Of a stretch of DNA of 64,000 nt, positions 53,368 to 62,174 are shown in pieces. The stretch comes from Cytophagales bacterium. Lineage in GTDB: Bacteria; Bacteroidota; Bacteroidia; Cytophagales; Spirosomataceae. Position numbers and translations under genes: made by a program. The stretch lies in assembly GCA_004292855.1 (NCBI GenBank), contig RDXN01000060.1, positions 28,054 to 92,053 on the forward strand, in the 5' to 3' direction. Position 1 is the stretch's first letter, and each line of letters starts with the position of its first letter. The notes under the pieces are model-generated. The model was not told the DNA's origin, did not search any database, and saw nothing but the letters and a program-made list of their open reading frames with translations.

Positions 53368-54442
53368 GTAAAAAGCTGCGGTAGAGTTCTAATAATTGGT
53401 CCTGCTCGCCCGCCAAATCTTCCGACACATCATCCAACTCATTGTCCGAAATCAAGCCAGTTTTGGGGTTTATGATGCTTCTCACGGTTCCCTCGTCTAC
53501 GTAATACGCTGCGAAATCGTCGGGATTGATCCAGTGCCGGGCCGGAATAATAGCCTCCACTTTGGTCCGGTTCTCTTCACTTTGATGGGCTACCTTATAC
53601 GCCAGCATAAGCGTATTAAGCGCACTCAGTACATATGGGCTGTGGGTTGTGAATACCCACTCTGTACCTCCATAAGCCTTTTTGGGGTCAAGACCGCTCA
53701 CGAGGTTATAAATCAAGTCTTTCTGGGCCGTGGGATACAGATTGAGCTCGGGTTCTTCGATAATGAAACGGCTGTCACCACAATGCTCCCGTTGATGTTC
53801 GACGGTGACGAGCAAGGGAACAACGGCTTGGTAGCCGCTGGCACTATTAGCCAATGGAACCGCTTTCTCATGAGCATAATAGACAAAATCCCGTCCGTTT
53901 TCGCGACGATAGTGTATATTAAGAAAAGGAATTTGGAGTTGGCTACTTGTATTGCGAGCTTGCTCAAACTCAGCACCAAAGGCCTTTACAGATTCGGGTA
54001 GATTAATCTTTGCCCCTAGCAGGCTCCAAATAGCATCGGAAAGTAAAGGGAAAATATGCCGTTCAGTTGGGATATATAAATTAGGGGTAAAAACGGCGGT
54101 ATCTAAATTATTGTCTGAATTTGAAGGCTCCATCCACAAAGTCCATTCAGCAGTTTCAGTTTCTCCGTACACTACTGAATACTGCCCTTTTTCTGCGAAT
54201 AGAAACGAAGATTTGGAAGGCAAGATATAGTCCCAAAGCCCATATTTTCCTAAGAAATCACCTGATGCAGTATAAAGTGTAGGGTTTTTGTCAGCCCAAA
54301 TCTCCTCATCCCCCCCAATCGCAATCAACTTTGCCAGCGTGCTTTTGCCGGACCCCTGCGGGCCGATAAAAACCGTGTACTTTTTGACCTCGAAATCGGC
54401 CTCCCGAATCGGGCCGACGTTCTTGACGGTTAACCTTGCCAT
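53360..54442 (-). CDS. OLD-like AAA/ABC-type ATPase (AAA_15/AAA_21 group) without TOPRIM
   Basis: 360 residues from the ATG at 54442; a longer in-frame ATG at 54898 runs antisense through the HAD gene and has no homologous character. Walker A GPQGSGKST at 27-35, signature-like NSASGYQAV at about 199-207, Walker B with catalytic Glu FIIEEPELNLYP at 226-237, H-loop TTHSPY at 265-270. The ABC-like core is that of OLD/RecF-type ATPases, but no TOPRIM domain follows; the final 90 residues are unique. AT-richer than its neighbours. First gene of a two- or three-gene overlapping unit with a nuclease-like partner, a common layout in defence systems. Confidence 0.85.
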   Translation of the reverse strand: MARLTVKNVGPIREADFEVKKYTVFIGPQGSGKSTLAKLIAIGGDEEIWADKNPTLYTASGDFLGKYGLWDYILPSKSSFLFAEKGQYSVVYGETETAEWTLWMEPSNSDNNLDTAVFTPNLYIPTERHIFPLLSDAIWSLLGAKINLPESVKAFGAEFEQARNTSSQLQIPFLNIHYRRENGRDFVYYAHEKAVPLANSASGYQAVVPLLVTVEHQREHCGDSRFIIEEPELNLYPTAQKDLIYNLVSGLDPKKAYGGTEWVFTTHSPYVLSALNTLMLAYKVAHQSEENRTKVEAIIPARHWINPDDFAAYYVDEGTVRSIINPKTGLISDNELDDVSEDLAGEQDQLLELYRSFLHA

Positions 54443-54533
54443 AGCGTTCGTGTGTGCTCTCTGCAAATCTAACTGTAACTTTGGGTTCTGAGTTGCCCTA
54501 TCGTCGCGTAGCGACCTAATGCACCCCAATACC

Positions 54534-55172
54534 ATGCTGAAAAACCTGATTTTTGACCTCGGCGACGTGATTATCCCCATCGACATGGGCGCGCCAATCC
54601 GCAACTTCGCCGAACTCGCGGGCCTGCCCGTTGAGGAGGTGACGGCCCTCTGGAAACAACACAATCTCTGGCTCCAATACGAAACGGGCCTGGTCGATGA
54701 TGACGGTTTCCGGCAGGGCGTTCGCCAACTGATGCAACAACACGACTTACCCACCAACGAGGCCTGGACCGACGAGATCATCGACACGGCCTGGAACACC
54801 ATCCTGCTCGACCTGCCGGTGGAGCGCGTGGACCGGATTCTGGAGTTGAAGGCGAGCGGGCGGTATCGGCTATTTCTGTTGAGTAACACCAATGCCATTC
54901 ATATTCGGCAGGTGAACCAGATGTTGATGGCTCTGGACCGGCCCGCCTTGCCCAATCTGTTTGAGCGGGTATTTTTGTCGCACGAGATTCGGATGGCTAA
55001 GCCTGCGCCCGATATTTACGACTATGTGTTGCGGGAAACAGGTATAGCGGCCGCCGAAACCGCTTTTTTCGACGATAACGCGGCCAACATTGCTGCCGCT
55101 GCCGTACTCGGTATTCAGGCCGTGCATGTGGTGCCGCCTAAGACAATACTTGAGTACACGGCCCATTTATAA
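54534..55172 (+). CDS. HAD-IA-family phosphatase (YihX-like)
   Basis: 212 residues from the ATG at 54534; an ATG at 54519 is possible. Motif I IFDLGDVIIPID (nucleophile D8), motif II LLSNTN, motif III Lys in RMAKPAPDIYDYVL, motif IV FFDDNAANI. This is the subclass in which DLG replaces the DxD, as in YihX and related sugar-phosphate or nucleotide phosphatases. Cytoplasmic; the substrate is unknown. Ends eight bases before the SUMF1-fold gene, so the two may be co-transcribed. Confidence 0.88.
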   Translation: MLKNLIFDLGDVIIPIDMGAPIRNFAELAGLPVEEVTALWKQHNLWLQYETGLVDDDGFRQGVRQLMQQHDLPTNEAWTDEIIDTAWNTILLDLPVERVDRILELKASGRYRLFLLSNTNAIHIRQVNQMLMALDRPALPNLFERVFLSHEIRMAKPAPDIYDYVLRETGIAAAETAFFDDNAANIAAAAVLGIQAVHVVPPKTILEYTAHL

Positions 55173-55179
55173 TCACGTT

Positions 55180-56187
55180 ATGCTTCGCTCCATACTCACT
55201 CTTACGCTCCTTCATTCGTTCGCTTTTCCGCTTTTCGCGCAGACGCCCATCGCTACCGAACACAAGTCGTACACGCAGGCTATTTCGGGTAGCAACCAAA
55301 CTTACCCGATGATGGCTATTCCGGGCGGGGCGTTTATGATGGGTAGTCCGGTTACCGAAAAAGGCCGTAAACCCGACGAGGGGCCTGTTCACAAGGTCGC
55401 TATTGAGCCGTTCTGGATGGGGCAATTTGAGGTTACGTGGGACATTTACGACCTGTTCACGACCAAGAATATAGAAAAAGAAATGGCGACTCGTTACCCC
55501 GAGGGAGCCGATTTGAGCAAGACCGACGCCAGTACGCGCCCCAGTCCGTCGTACGTCGACATGTCGTTCGGGATGGGGCGGGCTGGGTACCCGGCCATCA
55601 ACATGACCCAGTACGCGGCCATCAAATTCTGCGCGTGGCTCTACGACAAAACGGGGCTTTTTTATCGCCTACCTACCGAAGCCGAGTGGGAATATGCCTG
55701 CCGGGCCAATACTAAAACACCCTACTCGTTCGGGGCCGACCCCAAACTGTTGACGCAATATGGCGTGTTCAAAGTGAACAGCGGGGGCGGCTACAAGAAA
55801 ATCGGCACCAAAAAGCCAAACCCCTGGGGTCTGCACGACATGCACGGCAATGTGGTGGAGTGGACTAAGGATCAGTATATTTCCAACTATTATGCCCTCA
55901 AAGCAGGCGGCAAGGTAAACGAACCCTACGCGCCTACCATCAAACTCTACCCCAACACCACGCGGGGTGGCTCGTGGGACGACGACGCGCCCGCGCTCCG
56001 GTCGGCAGCCCGCTTGCCTTCGGACCCAGCCTGGAAAGTGATCGACCCCCAAAGCCCCAAATCCGACTGGTGGATGACATCGGCTTCGTTCTGCGGTTTC
56101 CGTATCGTCCGACCCGTGAAAACGCCCTCACCAGAAGAGATTCGGGCCTACTACGACATCAAGCCGATTAAAGATTTCGGGTTTTGA
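55180..56187 (+). CDS. Exported SUMF1/FGE-fold protein
   Basis: 335 residues from the ATG at 55180. Signal peptide to about residue 20 (LLHSFAFPLFAQ). The FGE-sulfatase fold is clear: MAIPGGAFMMGSP, FWMGQFEVTWDIYDLF, YRLPTEAEWEYACRA, PWGLHDMHGNVVEWTKD, TRGGSWDDDAPALRSAAR and SFCGFRIVRP. The catalytic Cys pair of true formylglycine-generating enzymes is absent from the region after RGGSW, and no sulfatase is near, so sulfatase activation is unlikely. Relatives in Bacteroidota include gliding/T9SS components and carbohydrate-binding periplasmic proteins. Confidence 0.88.
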   Translation: MLRSILTLTLLHSFAFPLFAQTPIATEHKSYTQAISGSNQTYPMMAIPGGAFMMGSPVTEKGRKPDEGPVHKVAIEPFWMGQFEVTWDIYDLFTTKNIEKEMATRYPEGADLSKTDASTRPSPSYVDMSFGMGRAGYPAINMTQYAAIKFCAWLYDKTGLFYRLPTEAEWEYACRANTKTPYSFGADPKLLTQYGVFKVNSGGGYKKIGTKKPNPWGLHDMHGNVVEWTKDQYISNYYALKAGGKVNEPYAPTIKLYPNTTRGGSWDDDAPALRSAARLPSDPAWKVIDPQSPKSDWWMTSASFCGFRIVRPVKTPSPEEIRAYYDIKPIKDFGF

Positions 56188-56270
56188 ATGGCAAGGGGCT
56201 GGGAGCTCGGAGCATAGGGTTGTCACCTGCGCGTGGCTTGTTTCGTGCTCCAAGCCCCCCCCTTGCCATT
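56187..56270. repeat. Imperfect inverted repeat after the SUMF1-fold gene
   Basis: AATGGCAAGGGGCTGGGAGC near 56187-56206 pairs imperfectly with 56247-56270. It may act as a terminator or be a degenerate small palindromic element; no T run follows. Confidence 0.4.
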
Positions 56271-56340
56271 TAATAACTTTTGTTGGCTAGCCGATTGAGA
56301 CGCTCCGTTGTAGGGGCATCAATGAATTGAACTAGTCGGT

Positions 56341-56730
56341 ATGAATAACAGTCTTACAAACGGCCAATTGGCCGCTTTACTTCTTCGTATTGGCCTCGGT
56401 GTCAATATGCTCCTTCACGGAGCCGTGCGCTTACCCGATTTGCCCCTCAATGTGGAAAAACTGGCCGCAGGTTTCAAAAACACTCTGCTGCCTGAGTGGC
56501 TCACCTATCCGTTTTTGTATGGGCTGACCTTTGCCGAAATTCTGATTGGATTGGCCATTTTGATTGGCGGGCCGTTTGGCCGATGGGGCTACTTTGCCGG
56601 TGGTATGCTCATGACAGCCCTTATGTTTGGGTCTTCATTGAAAATGGACTGGCCTACCGTGGCCACGCAGGTTGTGTATCTGATTGCGTTTTATCTGGCT
56701 TTGAACCACACACCCAATCAACGGTCGTAG
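56341..56730 (+). CDS. DoxX-family membrane protein
   Basis: 129 residues with four hydrophobic segments. LLLRIGLGVNMLLHGAVRL at the N-terminus, FAEILIGLAILIGGPFGRWG in the middle and a short polar C-terminus fit DoxX/DoxD-like proteins. These are small inner-membrane proteins linked to quinone or redox-stress functions in a few species; the precise role here is unknown. Followed after 80 bases by the MarR-GNAT gene. Confidence 0.82.
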   Translation: MNNSLTNGQLAALLLRIGLGVNMLLHGAVRLPDLPLNVEKLAAGFKNTLLPEWLTYPFLYGLTFAEILIGLAILIGGPFGRWGYFAGGMLMTALMFGSSLKMDWPTVATQVVYLIAFYLALNHTPNQRS

Positions 56731-56778
56731 AAAAAGTTTTTTTACCACTGATTTGTTCTGACGCATAGAATAATTTAT

Positions 56779-56800
56779 TTTGCGTAAGTACTTACACAAA
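56779..56800 (+). promoter_or_regulatory. Palindromic MarR-type operator overlapping the promoter
   Basis: A 12-bp perfect palindrome GTAAGTACTTAC at 56784-56795 is extended on both sides to a 22-base imperfect palindrome, with one mismatched pair. It lies 11-32 bases before the ATG of the MarR-GNAT gene and overlaps a TATTTTG promoter-like box. MarR proteins commonly repress their own genes through such sites. Confidence 0.7.
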
Positions 56801-56810
56801 TGCTTTTATA

Positions 56811-57773
56811 ATGACATCGATTTACGACGAAATGGGTAAAATGGCGATGGGTAGTCGGCTTCGGCGGCTTGCCGAGCTATTCACCGATGAGAACCGGGCC
56901 GTGTATGCTGATAACGGTATTCCGATGGAGCCGCGTTGGTTTCCGGTTTTGTACGCCATCTGGAAAAAGAACGGCGAGGTTCAGGGAGGGCTAACCACTA
57001 CCGAAATTGCCGACTGGATTGGCCATAGCCATGCGTCGGTGAGTCAGATTGTGAAAGAGATGGTTAAGAAGGATATGCTCGAAACCGAAAAGAGCAACAC
57101 CGACGCTCGGTGCAGTCATCTGCGGCTCTCGGCCAAAGCACAGGGCATGCTGCCTGCGCTGGAAGGGCAACTGGCCGACGTAGAGGCCGCCGTAGAGCAA
57201 TTACAGCGCGAGTCGCAATTCGATTTGTTCCGGGCCATTGCCGAGATGGAGTACCTGCTCGACCAGAAAAGCCTGCGCGAACGCATTCGGGAGCAACGCA
57301 AACTCCGTGAGCGGCAAGAGGTACAAATTTTCGACTATACACCCGAATACCACAACGATTTTCGCAACCTGAACCACGAGTGGATCACTCGTTTCTTCAG
57401 GCTCGAAGAGAGCGACAATCTCGCCCTCGATCACCCCGACGAGAAAATTCTTAAACCCGGTGGCCACATCTACCTGGCCAAATACCGGGGCGAAGTGGTA
57501 GGCACCTGCGCCCTCATCAAAATGAGTGACGACCGCTACGAACTCGCCAAAATGGCCGTTACCGAGCGGGCAAAAGGCAAGCATATCGGTTTTTTGTTGG
57601 GGCAGGCCTGTCTGAAAAAAGCCCGCGAACTGGGGGCCATGTCGGTGTTTCTGGAGAGTAATACAAAACTGAAACCCGCCATTACACTGTACCACAAGCT
57701 GGGATTTCAGAAAATTGTTGGCGAACCCTCTCCTTACGACCGCTGCAACATTCAGATGGAGGTACGGCTATGA
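56811..57773 (+). CDS. MarR-type regulator fused to a GNAT acetyltransferase
   Basis: 320 residues. N-terminal winged-helix MarR domain (about 30-145: TTTEIADWIGHSHASVSQIV as recognition region, then DARCSHLRLSAKAQ in the wing) and a GNAT domain (about 170-320) with the acetyl-CoA-binding RAKGKHIGFLLGQACLKKA and the C-terminal NTKLKPAITLYHKLGF. Such fusions are known in Bacteroidota and probably couple sensing of a small molecule to acetylation. A palindromic site in front of the gene fits self-control. Overlaps the next GNAT gene by four bases (ATGA). Confidence 0.9.
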   Translation: MTSIYDEMGKMAMGSRLRRLAELFTDENRAVYADNGIPMEPRWFPVLYAIWKKNGEVQGGLTTTEIADWIGHSHASVSQIVKEMVKKDMLETEKSNTDARCSHLRLSAKAQGMLPALEGQLADVEAAVEQLQRESQFDLFRAIAEMEYLLDQKSLRERIREQRKLRERQEVQIFDYTPEYHNDFRNLNHEWITRFFRLEESDNLALDHPDEKILKPGGHIYLAKYRGEVVGTCALIKMSDDRYELAKMAVTERAKGKHIGFLLGQACLKKARELGAMSVFLESNTKLKPAITLYHKLGFQKIVGEPSPYDRCNIQMEVRL

Positions 57774-58276
57774 CACCAACACATCTACCACCAACCCTCA
57801 TCATCCGGCACGACCTGCAACCCGGCGATATTGGCCTTGTTGTGACCCACCATGCCCGCTGGTACAAACCCGAATTTGATTACGACCACCGGTTTGAGGG
57901 CTACGTGGCCCGCACGATGGGCGAGTTTGTTATTGCCTACAACCGCCAAAACGACCGGCTCTGGATGGTGGAAGATGCCGGGCAGTTCGTGGGGTGTATT
58001 GCCATCGTGGGGCGGCCCGGAAACTGCGGGCAACTTCGCTGGTTTTTGTTGCACGAACAGTACCGGGGGCGGGGCCTGGGGAAATACCTGATAGGATTGG
58101 CTCTGGATTTTTGTCGTGAACGGGGCTTCGATTCTGTGTATCTGCTCACTACCAACGACCAACTGATAGCGCACCGACTTTATGGACGATCTGGCTTCGT
58201 GCTAACTCACGAGGATGAACCCACCGCTCCCTGGGGACCCGTCGTTCGCGAACAGCGGTATGAATTGGCTTTGTAA
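57770..58276 (+). CDS. GNAT-family N-acetyltransferase
   Basis: 168 residues. GNAT core: strand with LWMVEDAGQFVGCIAIVGR, RWFLLHEQYRGRGLGKYLIG (acetyl-CoA P-loop R/Q-x-x-G-x-G/A) and HRLYGRSGFVLTHED at the C-terminus. N-terminus GDIGLVVTHHARWYKPEFDY resembles that of GNATs found fused to MarR domains. Translationally coupled to the MarR-GNAT fusion, so both presumably share substrate and control. Confidence 0.92.
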   Translation: MTPTHLPPTLIIRHDLQPGDIGLVVTHHARWYKPEFDYDHRFEGYVARTMGEFVIAYNRQNDRLWMVEDAGQFVGCIAIVGRPGNCGQLRWFLLHEQYRGRGLGKYLIGLALDFCRERGFDSVYLLTTNDQLIAHRLYGRSGFVLTHEDEPTAPWGPVVREQRYELAL

Positions 58277-58383
58277 AAGGGCAGACCGGGCACAAAGTAA
58301 ATTCTTCAAAAAAGTCAGCTTTCGTCCTTGGTAGGATAGCTAACCCGACTTGCAGCTTTCTAACTTGCGCAAGTTTTTAGCAA

Positions 58384-58680
58384 ATGACTATGATCTACCA
58401 CATTACCACCCGCGCCGACTGGCAACAACAGGCCACAGAAGCGACCTATCAGGCCGACAGCCTGCAAACCGAGGGGTTCATTCACCTCTCCGAAGCGCAT
58501 CAGGTAGCGGGTGTGCTGGATCGGTACTACCAAAACGTGCCCGACCTGATGCTGCTCCATGTGGACCCCGACAAGCTCACCGCCGACCTGAAATACGAAC
58601 CCGCTCCCAACAACGAACTGTTTCCCCACCTCTACGGCCCGCTCGATAAAGTGGCGATCATTGAGGTGGAAACCTTATGA
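58384..58680 (+). CDS. DUF952-family protein
   Basis: 98 residues (ATG at 58384, or 58390 two codons on). Matches the DUF952 pattern: MIYHITTRADWQQ, a short middle with TEGFIHLSEAHQV and RYYQNVPDLMLLHVDPDKL, and FPHLYGPLDKVAIIEVE at the end. A small cytoplasmic protein with an ART-like fold in its family; function not established. Confidence 0.9.
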   Translation: MTMIYHITTRADWQQQATEATYQADSLQTEGFIHLSEAHQVAGVLDRYYQNVPDLMLLHVDPDKLTADLKYEPAPNNELFPHLYGPLDKVAIIEVETL

Positions 58681-58794
58681 AAGGAAAGGTCGTTGTCTTC
58701 TCATTTGTGTCAGGGCGTCGACTCGTCTGGGATTGCGCTAACCGGTAATATAGCTCACCCGCGTTGCAGTCCCGCAGGGACTTTACACTCTTTG

Positions 58795-58814
58795 CCGTTG
58801 GCTGAAGCCAACGG
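58795..58814. repeat. Short inverted repeat before the Tat-exported oxidoreductase gene
   Basis: CCGTTGGCT / AGCCAACGG with a 2-base centre, preceded by a GTCCCGCAGGGAC palindrome at about 58769-58781 and followed by nine A. Such paired palindromes occur as dispersed extragenic repeats. It is not a rightward terminator because A, not T, follows. Confidence 0.45.
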
Positions 58815-58875
58815 GTAAAAAAAAACCTCTATTGGCTTTCCTGAACAAACACAACCGGCATACGTCAACTTTCCA

Positions 58876-60225
58876 ATGGCTAATACACAGTTCGACACAG
58901 CCGCCAACCGGCGCGGCTTCCTGAAAACTTCAGGTTTGATAACCGGCGGTGCTCTATTGGCACAACTTCCGTTTAGCGTTCGTGCGGCAGGGTATCATAC
59001 CTCAGTCGACGATACAATCAAGGTTGCCCTGATTGGTTGCGGAGGACGCGGCAGGGGCGCGGCACAACAAGCACTCAATACCAAACAAAATGTGAAGGTT
59101 GTGGCTATTGCTGATGCGTTTCAGGATCGGGTCGATATCGCGTATAACACGCTGATGAAACGCCCCGATGCCGCCCAGAAAGTGGACTTGCCCAAAGAGC
59201 GTCAGTTTGTTGGGCTGGATGCCTACAAGCAGGCTATTGCCCTTGCCGATGTTGTGATTCTAGCAACGCCCCCTGGTTTCCGTCCGGGCCATTTTGAAGA
59301 GGCTGTTCGGCAAAACAAGCAGATTTTTATGGAGAAGCCCGTCGCGACCGATGCCCCCGGCATCCGGCGGGTGTTGGCGGCTGCCGAAGAAGCCAAAAAG
59401 AAAAAACTGAACGTGGTGGTGGGTTTACAGCGACACTACCAGCCCAACTACCGCGAGGCAATCAAGCGTATTCACGACGGCGCATTGGGCGACATTGTGG
59501 GTGGGAGCGTGTATTGGGTGAGCGGGGGCGTTTGGATGAACCCACGCAAACCCGAGCAAACCGAACTCGAATACCAGATGCGGAACTGGTATTACTTCAA
59601 CTGGCTTTGTGGCGACCACATTACCGAACAACACGTACACAATATCGACGTGGCCAACTGGGTGAAGCGCGGCTATCCTGTTTCGGCTCAGGGCACGGGC
59701 GGGCGTCAGGTGCGCAATAGCAAAGAACACGGCGAAATTTTCGATCACCACGTTGTCGATTTTGTGTATGCGGATGGTACGACTATCAACAGTCAGTGCC
59801 GCCATTACGAAGGTACCTATAGCAAAGTCGATGAGCAGTTTGTAGGCACGAAGGGCCGCATCGATTCATTTGGCAGAAACACGGTTCTGAAGACACACAA
59901 AGGAGCGGCTCTGTACACGCATCCAAACGATCCTAAAAAACCGGATGGTGACCCGTACCAGATCGAACATAACGAACTGTTTGCGGCTATTGCCAAAGGG
60001 GAATATAAATTTGCCGATGCCGAAAACGGAGCAAAAAGCACCATGACGGCTATCATGGGCCGCATGGCGACCTATTCGGGCAAAATGGTCAAGTGGGACG
60101 AAGCTCTTAACTCACAGATCGACCTCTTCCCCGAAACCCTCGCCTGGGACGCCAAACCCAAGCTGTTGCCTGGCCCCGATGGGTTTTACCCCGTCGCCGT
60201 ACCAGGAAAGACGTTGACGGTGTAA
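58876..60225 (+). CDS. Tat-exported Gfo/Idh/MocA-family oxidoreductase
   Basis: 449 residues. Twin-arginine signal ANRRGFLKTSGLITGGALLA at about residues 11-30, so it is exported folded with its cofactor. NAD(P)-binding Rossmann motif VALIGCGGRGRG (about 49-60), then the conserved EKPVATDAPG with the catalytic-region Lys, and a C-terminal alpha/beta domain with HNIDVANWVKRGYPVSAQG. Periplasmic members of this family with Tat signals are frequent in Bacteroidota and act on sugars. The substrate is unknown. The last 40 bases overlap the convergent apbE. Confidence 0.92.
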   Translation: MANTQFDTAANRRGFLKTSGLITGGALLAQLPFSVRAAGYHTSVDDTIKVALIGCGGRGRGAAQQALNTKQNVKVVAIADAFQDRVDIAYNTLMKRPDAAQKVDLPKERQFVGLDAYKQAIALADVVILATPPGFRPGHFEEAVRQNKQIFMEKPVATDAPGIRRVLAAAEEAKKKKLNVVVGLQRHYQPNYREAIKRIHDGALGDIVGGSVYWVSGGVWMNPRKPEQTELEYQMRNWYYFNWLCGDHITEQHVHNIDVANWVKRGYPVSAQGTGGRQVRNSKEHGEIFDHHVVDFVYADGTTINSQCRHYEGTYSKVDEQFVGTKGRIDSFGRNTVLKTHKGAALYTHPNDPKKPDGDPYQIEHNELFAAIAKGEYKFADAENGAKSTMTAIMGRMATYSGKMVKWDEALNSQIDLFPETLAWDAKPKLLPGPDGFYPVAVPGKTLTV

Positions 60226-61208
60226 ATACGACGTTTTTCTAATACCCAAACCCGCACGCCCGGAAACCGCCTGATCAGCCGTTTTCGGGCGTTTGGTTTA
60301 GCCACGCTGAACACCTTTGTAAGCGCGTCGGCGCGGTAGCCTTCGGGGGCCATGACGGTCACCCGCACAAAATGCCGCAATCCCAACCCCGACCGTGGAT
60401 TCATTACGTGCGAGTACCGCTTGCCATTCAAGTCCAGATGTCGATACGTATCGCCGGAAGTTGTAATGGCCGCGTTTCGGAGCAGTACTACAAGGGTGTC
60501 TGCTGGGTCAGGGCGCGTGTTCGTGCCCGAACCCACATTAATGCGCCAGCCTTCGGGGCGGTCGGGTGGGGGAGATCCCGCCAGTATGTCGCCCCCCAAA
60601 TCGAGCAAAAACGAATAGATACCCGCAGCCCGCAGCACCTCGGCGGCTTCGTCGACGGCAAACCCCTGCCCAATTCCCCCCACGTCGAGCCGCATATTGG
60701 GCTTCAGTAAACGCACCGAACGCGTGGTTGAGTCGAGTTGCATAAGTCGATAGCCAACAGCGAGTTGGGCGTGTCGACGGTCGCGGGAGGGCGGGAACGT
60801 TCGTTGGCGCACCGCCCGTCGCCAAAGTTGCGAGAGTGGACCAATGGTTGGGTCATAACGACCGTTAGAAAGCCGGGCTAGCTGATAACTTTTCTGGAGA
60901 ACTGCATATAACGGAGCCGACACGGCAACCCATCGCCCCAACCCACTCGTTTCGGACAAGCGATTAATCTCGGAGCCGTCCAGATAGTCGCTCATAATTT
61001 GATTGAGCGTATCCATGCGGGCCGAAACCTGACTGTAAGCGGCTTGAGCGATCAGGCTGTCGGGAGCGAAGAGAATAACTCTAAACTGCGTACCCATCAG
61101 GCCCCGCCCGAACGCAAATCGTTGCAATGCCTGTGCCCCACAAGACGACTGAAAAGGGCCGGATAATCCCAGAATCAGGAGGAAAAATAGTGATTGGAGG
61201 GTGTGCAT
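60186..61208 (-). CDS. apbE: FAD:protein FMN transferase (ApbE)
   Basis: 340 residues from the ATG at 61208. Signal peptide with a possible lipobox (PFQSSCG). ApbE hallmarks: GLMGTQFRVILFA near the N-terminus, LDVGGIGQGFAVDEAAEVLR, LLDLGGDILAG, TSGDTYRHLDLNGKRYSHVM with the conserved Thr-Ser-Gly-Asp and His. It attaches FMN covalently to extracytoplasmic proteins. An Rnf/Nqr or other target is not in the window. It overlaps the convergent oxidoreductase gene by 40 bases. Confidence 0.94.
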   Translation of the reverse strand: MHTLQSLFFLLILGLSGPFQSSCGAQALQRFAFGRGLMGTQFRVILFAPDSLIAQAAYSQVSARMDTLNQIMSDYLDGSEINRLSETSGLGRWVAVSAPLYAVLQKSYQLARLSNGRYDPTIGPLSQLWRRAVRQRTFPPSRDRRHAQLAVGYRLMQLDSTTRSVRLLKPNMRLDVGGIGQGFAVDEAAEVLRAAGIYSFLLDLGGDILAGSPPPDRPEGWRINVGSGTNTRPDPADTLVVLLRNAAITTSGDTYRHLDLNGKRYSHVMNPRSGLGLRHFVRVTVMAPEGYRADALTKVFSVAKPNARKRLIRRFPGVRVWVLEKRRIYTVNVFPGTATG

Positions 61209-61574
61209 TACAGGTCGATTGAGTGGGCAAAAATGAGGCCATTCCTCAAATCGCACAAAATTTTTCTGTGATATACGTCTATTCGTGAAACAATTTCGTA
61301 CGTATATAGGTCTGCGAAATTAGGTAGCCAGAAAATGCAAAATTTTCTCAAAATCAGGCATTTGGGTTGAGTTTTTGACCGATTTTGTATTGATGGCATC
61401 GACCAAATTTTCTATTAAATAATTGTGGCCTGAAAAAATTATTTAGCAGGTCTATTGCGCGGTACGTATTTTGTTGGTTACTTTGATTCAAGATTTCTTC
61501 ATTCGCTACAAAAAACTTAAACGCGCACACACTATCGAGAGAACACTCTACGTTACCTAATTGTCTTACTGAAA
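61209..61574. other. AT-rich divergent promoter region between apbE and the sigma factor gene
   Basis: 366 bases, clearly AT-richer than the genes around it. A TTACTTTG box at 61478-61485 resembles a -7 element for the sigma-factor gene, 89 bases before its ATG, and is preceded by TTTTGTTGG. No open frame or strong hairpin found. Confidence 0.4.
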
Positions 61575-62174
61575 ATGGAAAAAACCCAGGTAACAGACAG
61601 TGAGTTGATTTCTCTGTACATCCGTGGTAGTGAAAGTGCCTTTGCCAAATTAGTAAACCGACACAAGTCTAAGATATACACAACCATCTATCTGATCGTT
61701 AAAGATCAATATGTGGCAGAAGACTTGATGCAGGACACGTTCATTAAGGCCGTAGACACCATTAAGTCGGGTCGGTATAATGAAGAAGGCAAATTCCTCC
61801 CCTGGATTATCCGAATTGCTCACAACTTGGCTATTGACTATTTCCGCAAGGATAAACGCTACCCCAATGTGGTGTTTGAAGACGGAAGCAATGTGTTCAA
61901 TACGCTTGAGTTTGCCGAAGACTCAGTTGAGTCAATGCAGATTCGGCAGGAAACACACGAGCATTTGCGCGAACTGATCCAGCGATTGCCGGAACAGCAA
62001 CGACAGGTTCTCATTATGCGGCATTACGAGGAAATGAGTTTCCAAGAAATTGCCGATGCAACCGGTGTCAGTATCAACACAGCTTTGGGACGTATGCGTT
62101 ATGCGCTGATCAATCTGCGCAAGCAACTGAGCAAACGTTCGCCGAGCTATGATAAAAACCTTTACTTACGATGA
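61575..62174 (+). CDS. ECF-type RNA polymerase sigma factor
   Basis: 199 residues. Sigma region 2 (about 24-92): LVNRHKSKIYTTIYLIVKDQ, AEDLMQDTFIKAVDTI, and LPWIIRIAHNLAIDYFRKDK. Region 4 (about 128-185): LPEQQRQVLIMRHYEEMSFQ, EIADATGVSINTALGRMRYA. No region 3, as in the ECF group. It lies upstream of, and overlaps by 26 bases, a small gene whose product may be a partner or anti-sigma factor. Confidence 0.95.
   Translation: MEKTQVTDSELISLYIRGSESAFAKLVNRHKSKIYTTIYLIVKDQYVAEDLMQDTFIKAVDTIKSGRYNEEGKFLPWIIRIAHNLAIDYFRKDKRYPNVVFEDGSNVFNTLEFAEDSVESMQIRQETHEHLRELIQRLPEQQRQVLIMRHYEEMSFQEIADATGVSINTALGRMRYALINLRKQLSKRSPSYDKNLYLR

Noticed and set aside
54443..54898. 152-residue N-terminal extension of the OLD-like ATPase
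   Set aside because: It would be read antisense through the HAD gene and has Arg/Ser-rich shadow composition; the ATPase fold starts naturally at the ATG at 54442.
55180..56187. Formylglycine-generating enzyme activity
   Set aside because: The fold is present but the catalytic Cys pair is not, and no sulfatase gene is in the window.
58362..58375. Palindrome AACTTGCGCAAGTT before the DUF952 gene as a terminator
   Set aside because: The possible loop leaves only a five-base stem; too weak to call, and no partner regulator is evident.
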